Positions 22,422 to 30,660 of a stretch of DNA of 64,000 nt are shown in pieces. The position numbers were made by a program, and so were the translations under genes. Where the stretch lies: positions 1 to 64,000 of the forward strand of contig QXWX01000001.1 of the NCBI GenBank assembly GCA_009911175.1, written 5' to 3'. The stretch comes from Lachnospiraceae bacterium. GTDB lineage: Bacteria > Bacillota_A > Clostridia > Lachnospirales > Lachnospiraceae. Positions within the stretch are counted from its first letter, which is position 1, and each line of letters starts with the position of its first letter. The notes under the pieces were generated by a model that saw nothing but the letters and a program-made list of their open reading frames with translations, did no database searches and had not been told where the DNA came from.

Positions 22422-22837
22422 CTTGCCCTCTCGTAGACCTCCTTCGTAATCTTCTCATGGGACGTCCCTTTCAATTCCTCCGTTCTCTGAAGCTCCCAGA
22501 ATCCGTCGGTCAGCTCCAGAGGAAAATACTGGTCAGCCGGATATCTTCGATTCCATTGATACAGGATCACCGTCCGGATCTTATCTTCAAAACCGGAAAT
22601 TGGGATATCCTCTACAAAACAGATGTCTTCTTCCCCTGCTTCCTTCAAAAAGTCCTCTGATATTCTGATATCATTCTCCTGTACATCCCCGAATAGCTTA
22701 CCGGAATATGCGCTCATATACAGCTTCTTTCCACCGCATTCCCGAAGGATATCCCCACATACCGCAGAATCCCGGCTCTGCCGCCGACGGTTGAACATCA
22801 TTCCGTTTCTTTCATCCACACAGGCTATGATTATCAT
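22418..22837 (-). CDS. Conserved protein of unknown function in the nuclease operon (139 aa)
   Basis: 139 residues starting MIIIACVDERNGMMFNRRRQS, with a later segment DKIRTVILYQWNRRYPADQY. No signal peptide or membrane segment, so cytoplasmic. The pattern of alternating short strands and helices gives no family that I can name with confidence; similar proteins in Clostridia are sometimes labelled ribonuclease Z, without a metallo-beta-lactamase motif visible here to support it. Its stop overlaps the nuclease start, so the two are translationally coupled, which suggests a linked role. Confidence 0.65.
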   Translation of the reverse strand: MIIIACVDERNGMMFNRRRQSRDSAVCGDILRECGGKKLYMSAYSGKLFGDVQENDIRISEDFLKEAGEEDICFVEDIPISGFEDKIRTVILYQWNRRYPADQYFPLELTDGFWELQRTEELKGTSHEKITKEVYERAR

Positions 22838-22856
22838 TGTTTAACTCCCTTCATAT

Positions 22857-24074
22857 TCACCCTGCCTGCTTGATCCGCTCGATCGCCGCCACCGTATTTT
22901 CATAGCTGCCGAATGCCGTTAAGCGGAAGTACCCTTCTCCACTGGGACCGAATCCGGAACCCGGAGTCCCTACGACCCCTGCCTGTTCCAGCAGATAGTC
23001 AAAAAATTCCCATGAAGTCATCTTTCCCGGCGTTTTCAGCCAGATATAGGGTGCATTGATCCCGCCGGACACGCTGTAGCCCGCGCTTTGCAATCCCTCG
23101 TAGATGACCTTTGCATTATTCATATAATAGGCTACCTGCTTTGCAAGCTGTGCCTTACCTGCTTCGGAATACACGGCCTCCCCTGCCTTCTGTACAATAT
23201 AGGGGGCGCCGTTGTATTTTGTGCCGTGACGCCTTGCCCACAGAGAATGTAGTGTCACATCCCCACACTTTAATTCTTTGGGTATAATGGTCGCTCCCAG
23301 ACGCACCCCGGTAAACCCGGCGTTCTTCGAGAAGCTGCGCAGCTCAATGGCGCAGGTTCTCGCCCCTTCGCATTCATAGATCGTGTGGGGCACATCCCTC
23401 TCGGAAATGTATGCCTCATAGGCAGCATCGTAGATGAGCACCGTCCCTGACTTGTTCGCATAATCCACCCACTCTTGAAGCTGTGCCTTTGTGATCGTGG
23501 AGCCGGTCGGGTTATTGGGAAAACACAGGTAAATGATATCGGGTGTCTCCTTCGGCAGCTCCGGCGCAAAATCCGTCTCCGCCGTACAGGGCATGTAGAT
23601 CACGTCACTCCATGTCCCCGCTGTCGGATCGTAGGTACCGGTCCTGCCCGCCATCACATTGGTGTCCACATAGACCGGATACACCGGGTCGCAGACCGCG
23701 ATTTTGTTGTCTATACTGAAAATCTCCTGGATATTTCCGGAATCGCACTTCGCCCCATCGGAAATAAATACCTCGTCGGCAGAGATATCACAGCCCCGTG
23801 CCTGGTAGTCCTGCTTCGCCATGGCGCCGCGTAAAAATTCGTACCCCAAATCCGGGGCATATCCGCGAAATGTCTCCGCATGCGCCATCTCGTCCACCGC
23901 GCTGTGCAGGGAATCAATGATCGCCGGCGCCAGCGGCTGGGTCACATCACCGATTCCCAGACGGATGATGGATTTGTCCGGATTCGCCTCCGTGTAGGCG
24001 GCCACCTTTTTTCCAATCGTGGAAAACAGATAGCTTCCAGGCAGTTTCAGATAATTCTCATTGATTTTAAACAT
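22857..24074 (-). CDS. dapL: LL-diaminopimelate aminotransferase
   Basis: 405 residues. PLP-dependent class I/II aminotransferase converting tetrahydrodipicolinate directly to LL-diaminopimelate for lysine and peptidoglycan. The N-terminus has GSYLFSTIGKKVAAY, and the PLP lysine lies in RSFSKNAGFTGVRLG. Other landmarks are FPNNPTGSTIT and the C-terminal GFGPSGEGYFR. Followed (upstream on the same strand) by dapF with 40 bases between, so the two last steps to meso-DAP form an operon. DapL instead of the succinylase route is typical of many Clostridia. Confidence 0.95.
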   Translation of the reverse strand: MFKINENYLKLPGSYLFSTIGKKVAAYTEANPDKSIIRLGIGDVTQPLAPAIIDSLHSAVDEMAHAETFRGYAPDLGYEFLRGAMAKQDYQARGCDISADEVFISDGAKCDSGNIQEIFSIDNKIAVCDPVYPVYVDTNVMAGRTGTYDPTAGTWSDVIYMPCTAETDFAPELPKETPDIIYLCFPNNPTGSTITKAQLQEWVDYANKSGTVLIYDAAYEAYISERDVPHTIYECEGARTCAIELRSFSKNAGFTGVRLGATIIPKELKCGDVTLHSLWARRHGTKYNGAPYIVQKAGEAVYSEAGKAQLAKQVAYYMNNAKVIYEGLQSAGYSVSGGINAPYIWLKTPGKMTSWEFFDYLLEQAGVVGTPGSGFGPSGEGYFRLTAFGSYENTVAAIERIKQAG

Positions 24075-24114
24075 ATTTCTTATCTCCTTTTACGTGTCAA
24101 AATGAAATCCGTAC

Positions 24115-24951
24115 TCACACCTCAGGCCACTCGCCGTCAAATACCACCTCTGCCGGCCCGGTCATATAAACCCTGTCTTTTTCCCGGTCCCACCGGATCT
24201 GCAGTTCCCCGCCCAGCAGCTTCACCGTCACTTCTTCTTCGGTGTAGCCATTCAGCACACAGGCCACCGCCACCGCACAGGCTCCGGTGCCGCAGGCCAG
24301 GGTTTCTCCGGATCCCCGCTCCCACACGCGCATCTCTGCCATGTGTCTGTCCAGCACATGGACAAATTCCGTGTTGATCCGGTTTGGAAAGCATTCGTGG
24401 TGCTCAAACAGCGGCCCGATCTTCTCAATCTCCAGATTTTTCACATCCTCCAGAAAGACCACACCATGGGGATTGCCCATGGATACTCCCGTTATGCGGT
24501 ACTCCATATCATCCACCCGGATCGGTTCATCCAAAACCCGGTTTCCCAGGCCGATGATCGGAATCTGTTCCGCCTCCAGTACCGGGCTGCCCATATCCAC
24601 CTTCACCAGCCTGACCCTGCCCTCTTCCACGATCAGATCCAGATACTTGATTCCTCCAAGAGTCTCTATGGAAATATGGGTCTGATCCGTCAGACCGTAG
24701 TCATAGACATATTTTGCCACACAGCGGATCCCATTGCCGCACATCTCCCCGCGGGAGCCGTCCGCATTGTACATCTCCATCTCAAAATCCGCCTTCTCGG
24801 AGGGCTTAATCAGGATCAAGCCGTCAGCCCCGATCCCAAAGTGCCGGTCGCTGACCCGCACCGCTGTCTCCGAAGGGCGCGCTACCTTTTCCTCAAAACA
24901 ATTGACATAGACATAGTCATTTCCCAAGCCCTGCATCTTTGTAAATCTCAT
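24115..24951 (-). CDS. dapF: Diaminopimelate epimerase
   Basis: 278 residues. Converts LL- to meso-diaminopimelate by a two-cysteine mechanism. First active-site Cys in EMCGNGIRC (about 73), second in LACGTGACA (about 220). N-terminal MQGLGNDYVYVNC is typical. First gene of the dapF-dapL operon on the minus strand. Normal length for the family. Confidence 0.96.
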   Translation of the reverse strand: MRFTKMQGLGNDYVYVNCFEEKVARPSETAVRVSDRHFGIGADGLILIKPSEKADFEMEMYNADGSRGEMCGNGIRCVAKYVYDYGLTDQTHISIETLGGIKYLDLIVEEGRVRLVKVDMGSPVLEAEQIPIIGLGNRVLDEPIRVDDMEYRITGVSMGNPHGVVFLEDVKNLEIEKIGPLFEHHECFPNRINTEFVHVLDRHMAEMRVWERGSGETLACGTGACAVAVACVLNGYTEEEVTVKLLGGELQIRWDREKDRVYMTGPAEVVFDGEWPEV

Positions 24952-25020
24952 TTCTTTGTTTCCTCATTTCTGCTGTGATGTCATAACTCTGCTGTCTGGA
25001 AATTCGCTTTCCCTGACAGA

Positions 25021-25100
25021 CGAACGGCAGGTCTCAGACAGAAGCCGCGCAGGCCATTCGCTGCTTACGCAGCTTCTGTCTGAGGCTGTTGGGCGTTCCG
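25021..25100. repeat. Long inverted repeat between dapF and the ANTAR gene
   Basis: CTCAGACAGAAGC (25033-25045) is matched perfectly by GCTTCTGTCTGAG (25072-25084), with partial pairing outward (CGAACG near 25021, CGTTC near 25094). The inner 26 bases can fold further. It is not followed by a T-run on either side, so it is not a plain terminator. The rest of 24952-25193 holds no gene. Confidence 0.6.
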
Positions 25101-25193
25101 CCCCATATCAGTATGAAAAACCATCCTTCCGTAAGCAAACTTGCACAATCTGTTTTTTCATACTGCTGCCGTTCTGAATCATTTACAAATACT

Positions 25194-25748
25194 TTACACC
25201 GTATCTCGCATAATCGTCAACACCATCTGCGCAGTTTCCAGCATATTTGTCCCGCTGTCCATACTGCTTTTCTGCAAATACCGGTGAGCCTCTTCCTCGG
25301 ACATGTGGTTTCGCTCCATCAGAAGGGCTTTCGCCTCTGCAATCACGGCCTTCTGCTCTGCACTCCGGTTCTTCGCCGCCTCCCGCCGCTTCTTTCTCCT
25401 GCGCTGGATCCCCTGCCGCAGCATTTCCACACTGTTGAGCAGATCATAGACCTTGAGGGGCATGGGCAGACCCAGAACGCCTGGTTCCAGTCCGTCGCTC
25501 CACTTCTCCGTTGAAGAAATCAGAAGCATTTCAAAGGTGTCCGGCAGGCATTCCCGAAGCTCCGAGTACATCATATCCTTCATCCGGTATCCGCAGATCA
25601 CGATCCCTTCATCCATCGTATCCGCGCACTGCAGCGCCTGGGCGCCCGTTGTACACACCCCGGCCGCATCCAAGCCATTGCGGTTCAGGATATTCCGGAT
25701 ATTTACTCCCACTTCCTTTTTGGGAAATACAATGATCATATGAACCAT
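25194..25748 (-). CDS. ANTAR-domain RNA-binding antiterminator (nitrogen control)
   Basis: 184 residues. An N-terminal pseudo-receiver (about 1-115; the acidic phosphorylation pocket is not evident) is followed by a coiled segment and a C-terminal ANTAR domain (about 125-180: AKALLMERNHMSEEEAHRYL). ANTAR proteins bind paired hexaloop RNA hairpins and prevent termination. In Clostridia a homologous protein (NitR) next to glnA controls glutamine synthetase. Here the gene follows glnA by 112 bases, and the leaders of glnN and glnA contain terminator-like hairpins (29592-29623, 27265-27291), so these are its likely targets. Confidence 0.85.
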   Translation of the reverse strand: MVHMIIVFPKKEVGVNIRNILNRNGLDAAGVCTTGAQALQCADTMDEGIVICGYRMKDMMYSELRECLPDTFEMLLISSTEKWSDGLEPGVLGLPMPLKVYDLLNSVEMLRQGIQRRRKKRREAAKNRSAEQKAVIAEAKALLMERNHMSEEEAHRYLQKSSMDSGTNMLETAQMVLTIMRDTV

Positions 25749-25860
25749 CTCTGCTCACCCCCAGCCTGTTCCCCAATCGCAGACACGAATTTTCTGATCT
25801 TCGATGCAGACTCCGCAAGCCTGACTGCTTCAGCCGTCCTGCCGCGAACCGTCCGCCCCC

Positions 25861-27192
25861 TCATACCTTATACAGATAATTCGCGATCTCCCAGTCTGTC
25901 ACCTGCATACAGTAATCCTGGTATTCCTGCTTTCTGGCCGCTATGATATCCGATGCCAGCTTCTGCCCCAGCACCTCTCGGATATACGCATCCTGCTCCA
26001 GTTCCCTCACGGCTTCCCCCAGATTTGCAGGAAGCTTCTCAATCTGCAGTCTTGCCCGCTCCTCATCCGTCATTGCCTGGATGTTCCTGTCGATGCCCTC
26101 CGGCGGCAGGATCTGATTCCGAATCCCGTCCAGACCGGCAGCCAGCAATACCGCAAATGCCAGATACGGATTTGCCGAAGAATCTGGGCTTCTCAGCTCA
26201 ATCCTGGCATGCTCTCCCCGCACAAGCGGAATCCGCAGCAGAGGATTCCTGGTGCTTGCGGACCATCCCCGGTAAACCGGAGCCTCAAATCCCGGCACCA
26301 GCCGTTTATAGGAGTTTACCGTAGGATTGGTGATGCAGGTAATTGCCTGCATATGCTTCATCAGCCCGCCCATGAAATAATAAGCCTCCCGGCTGATCCC
26401 ATTGGGATCCTCGTCGTCCCGGAAACTGTTTTTCCCGTCCTTGTGCAGGGACAGGTTCAGATGCATCCCGGAGCCTGCGGTTTCCGTCTTCGGCTTGGGC
26501 ATGAATGTGGCGTGAAGGCCGTGCCGCTTCGCAATGGTCTTGACGACCATCCGGAAGGTCATGATATTGTCCGCCGTGACAAGCGCCTCGTCAAACTGGA
26601 AATCAATCTCATGCTGGGCAGGCGCGGTTTCATGATAAGAGGATTCGATGACAAACCCCATCTCTTCCAGGGTCAGCACCATATCCCGCCGGGCATTTTC
26701 CCCGAAATCCAGCGGACCCACGTCAAAATAACCTCCCTGTTCGTGGGTCAGAGTCGTCGGAAGTCCGTCCTCATCCGTATGGAACAGGAAAAATTCACAT
26801 TCCGGCCCCGCCTTCATGGTATACCCCATCTTCTCCGCCTCTGCCAGCACCTTTTTTAAGACTTGCCGCGGATCGCTCTCGCAGGGTTTGCCGTCCGAAC
26901 AGTGGATATCGCAGATCAGCCGCGCCACCTTGCCCTGCTGGGGACGCCATGGAAAAATTTCAAATGTATTCAGATCCGGATACAGATACAGATCCGACTC
27001 CCCCGCCCCTGGAAAGTCGCGTATGGGGGAAGCGTCGAACATGCACTGGTTATCCATGGCTTTTTTCAGCTGGCTTACCGTCACCGCCATATTTTTCATG
27101 GTTCCGTATATATCAGTAAACTGCAGACGGATAAAGCCCACATCCTCATCCTCTACCATCTCCATGATATCTTTTCTTGTATAATTATGCAT
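25861..27192 (-). CDS. glnA: Glutamine synthetase type I
   Basis: 443 residues, the short GSI-alpha form (no adenylylation loop expected). Makes glutamine from glutamate, ammonia and ATP. Motifs: KAGPECEFFLF (metal ligand Glu), ETAPAQHEIDFQ, GSGMHLNLSL, and YRGWSASTRNPLLRIP with the substrate Arg region. Ribosome site GGAGG 7 bases before the ATG. Lies between glnN (upstream) and the ANTAR regulator gene (downstream), all on the minus strand, forming a nitrogen assimilation block. Confidence 0.96.
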   Translation of the reverse strand: MHNYTRKDIMEMVEDEDVGFIRLQFTDIYGTMKNMAVTVSQLKKAMDNQCMFDASPIRDFPGAGESDLYLYPDLNTFEIFPWRPQQGKVARLICDIHCSDGKPCESDPRQVLKKVLAEAEKMGYTMKAGPECEFFLFHTDEDGLPTTLTHEQGGYFDVGPLDFGENARRDMVLTLEEMGFVIESSYHETAPAQHEIDFQFDEALVTADNIMTFRMVVKTIAKRHGLHATFMPKPKTETAGSGMHLNLSLHKDGKNSFRDDEDPNGISREAYYFMGGLMKHMQAITCITNPTVNSYKRLVPGFEAPVYRGWSASTRNPLLRIPLVRGEHARIELRSPDSSANPYLAFAVLLAAGLDGIRNQILPPEGIDRNIQAMTDEERARLQIEKLPANLGEAVRELEQDAYIREVLGQKLASDIIAARKQEYQDYCMQVTDWEIANYLYKV

Positions 27193-27264
27193 CCTGTGCC
27201 TCCTGCTCTTTTCTGTTTATTTTTTGGAGGATCCTGCGGCCTCCTGATACGCTCTGCTGAAAAA

Positions 27265-27291
27265 GGACGTTCTTCTTTTCGAAAAACGTCC
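27265..27291 (-). terminator. Terminator/attenuator hairpin between glnN and glnA
   Basis: On the minus strand GGACGTTTTTC pairs with GAAGAACGTCC (complement of 27281-27291 and 27265-27275; one G-U), loop GAAAA, followed by TTTTT (27260-27264). It lies 70 bases after the glnN stop and 72 bases before the glnA start. It can be the glnN terminator, a glnA attenuator for ANTAR control, or both. A long-range pairing TCTGCTGA (27253-27260)/TCAGCAGA (27339-27346) could compete. Confidence 0.7.
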
Positions 27292-27360
27292 CTTCAGTTT
27301 TATCATTTTCGTCAATCTGCCGACAGTAAAACTTTTTCTCAGCAGAATCACAGACCGTCC

Positions 27361-29475
27361 CTACACTTCAAAAATCAGGTCCCCATAAGAAGGCATCGGC
27401 CATACTTCCTTATCCACGATCATTTCCAGCTGGTCTACAGGTGCCCGCAGCGCCTCCATTGCCGGAAATACATCCGTATGATAATAATTTGCCTGTACCG
27501 GTCCTTCTTCCTTCGCCGCAGCTTCCTCTGTCACTCGGATCAGTGCCTCCAGAGCATCCTTCGTATCTTTCAGGAGTGCGGAAACCTCTGTCAGCAGCCC
27601 AGACTGTACACTCACATCCGCGCCTGCCGCCTTGACTGCCAGAATGGTGTCTGCCAGAGTCTTCGTATAGCCCATCACCGCAGGAATAATCTGCTTGCTG
27701 GCCATATCGATCATGGTACGCGCCTCAATGTTGATGGCTTTCGCGTATGATTCATACTGGATCTCCGCACGGGATTCCAGCTCAGCCTTTGTAAATACGT
27801 TGAACCTCTCAAACAGCTCCACGGCTTTGTCCGTGGTGATGGAGGGGATCGCCTCTACCATGGATTTGATATTCGGAAGCCCTCTTCTCTCCGCTTCTTT
27901 GACCCATTCCTCGGAATATCCGTTTCCGTTGAATACAATCCGCTGGTTCTCGATCATATATTTCTTGATCAGATCATGCACTGCCATATCAAAATCATCT
28001 GCACTTTCCAGGACTTCACAGGCATCCGCAAATGCTTCCGCAACAATCGTATTCAGCACAATGTTGGGATTTGCGATAGAATCCCGGGAACCCACCATAC
28101 GGAACTCAAATTTATTTCCCGTAAACGCAAACGGCGAAGTTCTGTTTCTGTCTGTCGCATCCTTGGACAGATCCGGAAGCGTGGTCACACCGGTCTGCAG
28201 CTTGCCGCCCTTTAAGCTGTGTGTCGCTTCTCCGGTGCTGATGAGCTGCTCCATCACATCCTCGAGCTGCTCCCCGAGGAAAATGGAAATGATCGCCGGA
28301 GGTGCCTCGTTTGCACCAAGCCTGTGGTCATTTCCCGGATCTGCCGCAGACTCCCGAAGCAGATCCGCATGCTTGTTGACCGCCTTTAAAATACAGGACA
28401 GTACCAGCAAAAACTGTGTATTCTCGTGGGGTGTCCTGCCCGGGTCCAGCATGTTGATGCCATCGTCCGTTGTGATGGACCAGTTGTTGTGCTTGCCGGA
28501 GCCGTTAACTCCCGCAAAGGGCTTCTCATGGAGCAGGCACTTCATCCCGTGCTGACACGCGACCCGCTTCAGTGTCTGCATCACGATCTGGTTGTGGTCT
28601 ACCGCAATGTTGGCTTCCGCGTAAATAGGAGCCAGCTCGTGCTGTGCCGGCGCAACCTCGTTATGCTGGGTCTTGGCCGATACGCCCACCTTCCACAGTT
28701 CAGTATTCACATCCCGCATGAATCCCGCGATCCTCTGGCGGATGGTGCCGAAATAATGGTCGTCTAATTCCTGACCCTTGGGCGGCATTGCCCCAAACAG
28801 GGTGCGCCCGGTATAGATCAGATCCTTCCTCTGCTGGAACTTCTCCGCGTCAACCAGGAAATATTCCTGCTCCGGACCTACGGAAGGAGTGACCTTTCTG
28901 GAGGTGGTATTTCCAAACAGACGAAGGAGCCTGAGCGCCTGCACATTGATAGCTTCCATGGAGCGCAAAAGCGGAGTCTTCTGATCCAGCGCCTCTCCTG
29001 TATAGGAACAGAATGCCGTCGGAATACAAAGTGTGCCGCCTGCCGCGTCCTGTCTCACAAATGCGGGAGAAGTGCAGTCCCATGCCGTATAGCCTCTTGC
29101 TTCAAATGTAGCGCGCAAGCCCCCGGACGGAAATGAAGACGCGTCTGGCTCTCCCTTGATCAGCTCTTTTCCGGAAAAGCTCATCAGGATCTTTCCGCTG
29201 GGAAGCGGAGCGGAGATAAATGAATCGTGCTTCTCGGCCGTCACGCCGGTCAGAGGCAGAAACCAATGGGTATAATGGGTCGCGCCCTTTTCAATTGCCC
29301 ATTCCTTCATCTCATGGGCAATGACGTCCGCTGTCTCAAGATCCAGTTCCTTTCCCTCTTCAATCGTCTTTTTCAGGTTTTTGTACACTTTCTTCGGAAG
29401 ACGCGCCTGCATCACCGTATCGTTAAATACATTTTCCCCAAAAATATCTGCTACGTTGAAAAATTCTGTGCTCAT
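27361..29475 (-). CDS. glnN: Glutamine synthetase type III
   Basis: 704 residues, the GSIII length. The N-terminal GSIII region has [21 protein letters not shown]. Catalytic landmarks are [33 protein letters not shown] and the C-terminal [14 protein letters not shown]; all are intact. Having both GSI and GSIII next to each other suggests division of labour under different nitrogen supply. Own promoter at 29643-29671, with a strong hairpin at the start of its leader, where the neighbouring ANTAR protein could act. Confidence 0.96.
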   Translation of the reverse strand: MSTEFFNVADIFGENVFNDTVMQARLPKKVYKNLKKTIEEGKELDLETADVIAHEMKEWAIEKGATHYTHWFLPLTGVTAEKHDSFISAPLPSGKILMSFSGKELIKGEPDASSFPSGGLRATFEARGYTAWDCTSPAFVRQDAAGGTLCIPTAFCSYTGEALDQKTPLLRSMEAINVQALRLLRLFGNTTSRKVTPSVGPEQEYFLVDAEKFQQRKDLIYTGRTLFGAMPPKGQELDDHYFGTIRQRIAGFMRDVNTELWKVGVSAKTQHNEVAPAQHELAPIYAEANIAVDHNQIVMQTLKRVACQHGMKCLLHEKPFAGVNGSGKHNNWSITTDDGINMLDPGRTPHENTQFLLVLSCILKAVNKHADLLRESAADPGNDHRLGANEAPPAIISIFLGEQLEDVMEQLISTGEATHSLKGGKLQTGVTTLPDLSKDATDRNRTSPFAFTGNKFEFRMVGSRDSIANPNIVLNTIVAEAFADACEVLESADDFDMAVHDLIKKYMIENQRIVFNGNGYSEEWVKEAERRGLPNIKSMVEAIPSITTDKAVELFERFNVFTKAELESRAEIQYESYAKAINIEARTMIDMASKQIIPAVMGYTKTLADTILAVKAAGADVSVQSGLLTEVSALLKDTKDALEALIRVTEEAAAKEEGPVQANYYHTDVFPAMEALRAPVDQLEMIVDKEVWPMPSYGDLIFEV

Positions 29476-29591
29476 AATTCCTTCCTTTCTGCATGATCCC
29501 TAATGAAGAATGATCGGGAAAACGCCCGCCCTGGACGAATCAATTCTGTCCTTATGTACAAGCCGTTTCCCGGCAGTTCCTGAAAGTAAAA

Positions 29592-29623
29592 GAGGACACT
29601 CCAAGCATTCTTGGAACGTCCTC
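29592..29623 (-). terminator. Leader attenuator hairpin of glnN
   Basis: A 14-bp stem with a 4-base loop (arms 29592-29605 and 29610-29623, two G-U pairs), followed on the minus strand by TTTTACTTT. It begins about 15 bases after the predicted transcription start and lies 117 bases before the glnN ATG. A terminator this early in a leader implies antitermination control, probably by the ANTAR protein. Confidence 0.75.
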
Positions 29624-29642
29624 GTTCTTTTCTACGTCTGTC

Positions 29643-29671
29643 AGTATAACTCAATCCTTCCAAAAAGGCAA
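29643..29671 (-). promoter_or_regulatory. glnN promoter
   Basis: Minus strand: TTGCCT (complement of 29666-29671), 17-base spacer, TATACT (complement of 29643-29648). Confidence 0.7.
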
Positions 29672-29690
29672 GTAATTTTTAAACTTTTTT

Positions 29691-30554
29691 TCAGGCTTTT
29701 CCAACAGAACCGAATAATTCCATCTTTTCTTTTACGGTCGCCTGGATTGCGTCAAAGCCCGGCTTCAAAAGCTTACGCGGATCAAATCCCTTGCCTTCCA
29801 GGTCTTTTCCTGCTTCTACATATTCTCTTGTCGCTGCCGCAAAGGAAAGCTGGCACTCTGTATTTACATTGATCTTTGCAACGCCGAGAGAGATCGCCTT
29901 CTTGATCATGTCAGCCGGGATTCCTGTACCGCCGTGAAGTACCAGAGGCATGTCCCCTGTCAGCTTCTGGATGGCGTCCAGAGTCTCAAAGCTTAAGCCT
30001 TCCCAGTTAGCCGGATATTTTCCGTGGATATTGCCGATTCCTGCTGCCAGGAAGTCGATTCCGAGGTCAGCGATTCTCTTGCACTCTTCCGGATCCGCGC
30101 ACTCGCCCTTGCCCACTACACCGTCTTCTTCCCCGCCGATCGCACCGACTTCGGCTTCCAGGGACATTCCCTTTTCATTGACGATAGCAACCAGTTCTTT
30201 TGTCTTCTCTACGTTCTCTTCGATTGGGAAATGGGAACCGTCAAACATAATGGATGAGAAGCCTGCTTCGATACACTTCATACATCCGTCGTAGCTGCCG
30301 TGATCCAGATGCAGAGCAACCGGAACCGTGATCTTCAGCTCTTCCAGCATGCCGTTCACCATGCCGACTACTGTCTTGTATCCTGCCATGTACTTGCCTG
30401 CGCCCTCAGACACACCAAGGATCACCGGGGACTTGCACTCTTCTGCTGTCAGAAGGATGGCCTTTGTCCATTCCAGGTTGTTGATGTTGAACTGTCCAAC
30501 CGCATAGTGGCCTGCTTTTGCTTTTTGAAGCATTTCTTTTGCTGATACTAACAT
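29691..30554 (-). CDS. fba: Class II fructose-bisphosphate aldolase
   Basis: 287 residues. Zinc-dependent cleavage of fructose 1,6-bisphosphate in glycolysis. Zinc and substrate motifs: ALHLDHGSYDGC (first zinc His and catalytic Asp), AEVGAIGGEEDGV, VLHGGTGIP and KINVNTEC. Usual length for the FbaA group found in Firmicutes. Ribosome site GGAGG precedes the ATG. A GC-rich hairpin CCCGCCGC/GCGGCGGG (30580-30601) lies in the 5' leader or at the end of the upstream asnB transcript. Confidence 0.96.
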   Translation of the reverse strand: MLVSAKEMLQKAKAGHYAVGQFNINNLEWTKAILLTAEECKSPVILGVSEGAGKYMAGYKTVVGMVNGMLEELKITVPVALHLDHGSYDGCMKCIEAGFSSIMFDGSHFPIEENVEKTKELVAIVNEKGMSLEAEVGAIGGEEDGVVGKGECADPEECKRIADLGIDFLAAGIGNIHGKYPANWEGLSFETLDAIQKLTGDMPLVLHGGTGIPADMIKKAISLGVAKINVNTECQLSFAAATREYVEAGKDLEGKGFDPRKLLKPGFDAIQATVKEKMELFGSVGKA

Positions 30555-30579
30555 AATAACTTTCCTCCAATTCTCCCAC

Positions 30580-30601
30580 CCCGCCGCTTTTATGCGGCGG
30601 G
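30580..30601. other. GC-rich hairpin between asnB-like gene and fba
   Basis: CCCGCCGC (30580-30587) pairs with GCGGCGGG (30594-30601). The only T-rich tract is on the plus-strand side, so on the minus strand it is more likely an mRNA end or leader structure than a normal terminator. Confidence 0.5.
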
Positions 30602-30660
30602 AATATTTTTAACTCTTGTACCATTATATCCCATTATCAAAAAAAAGACAATCTTAAATT

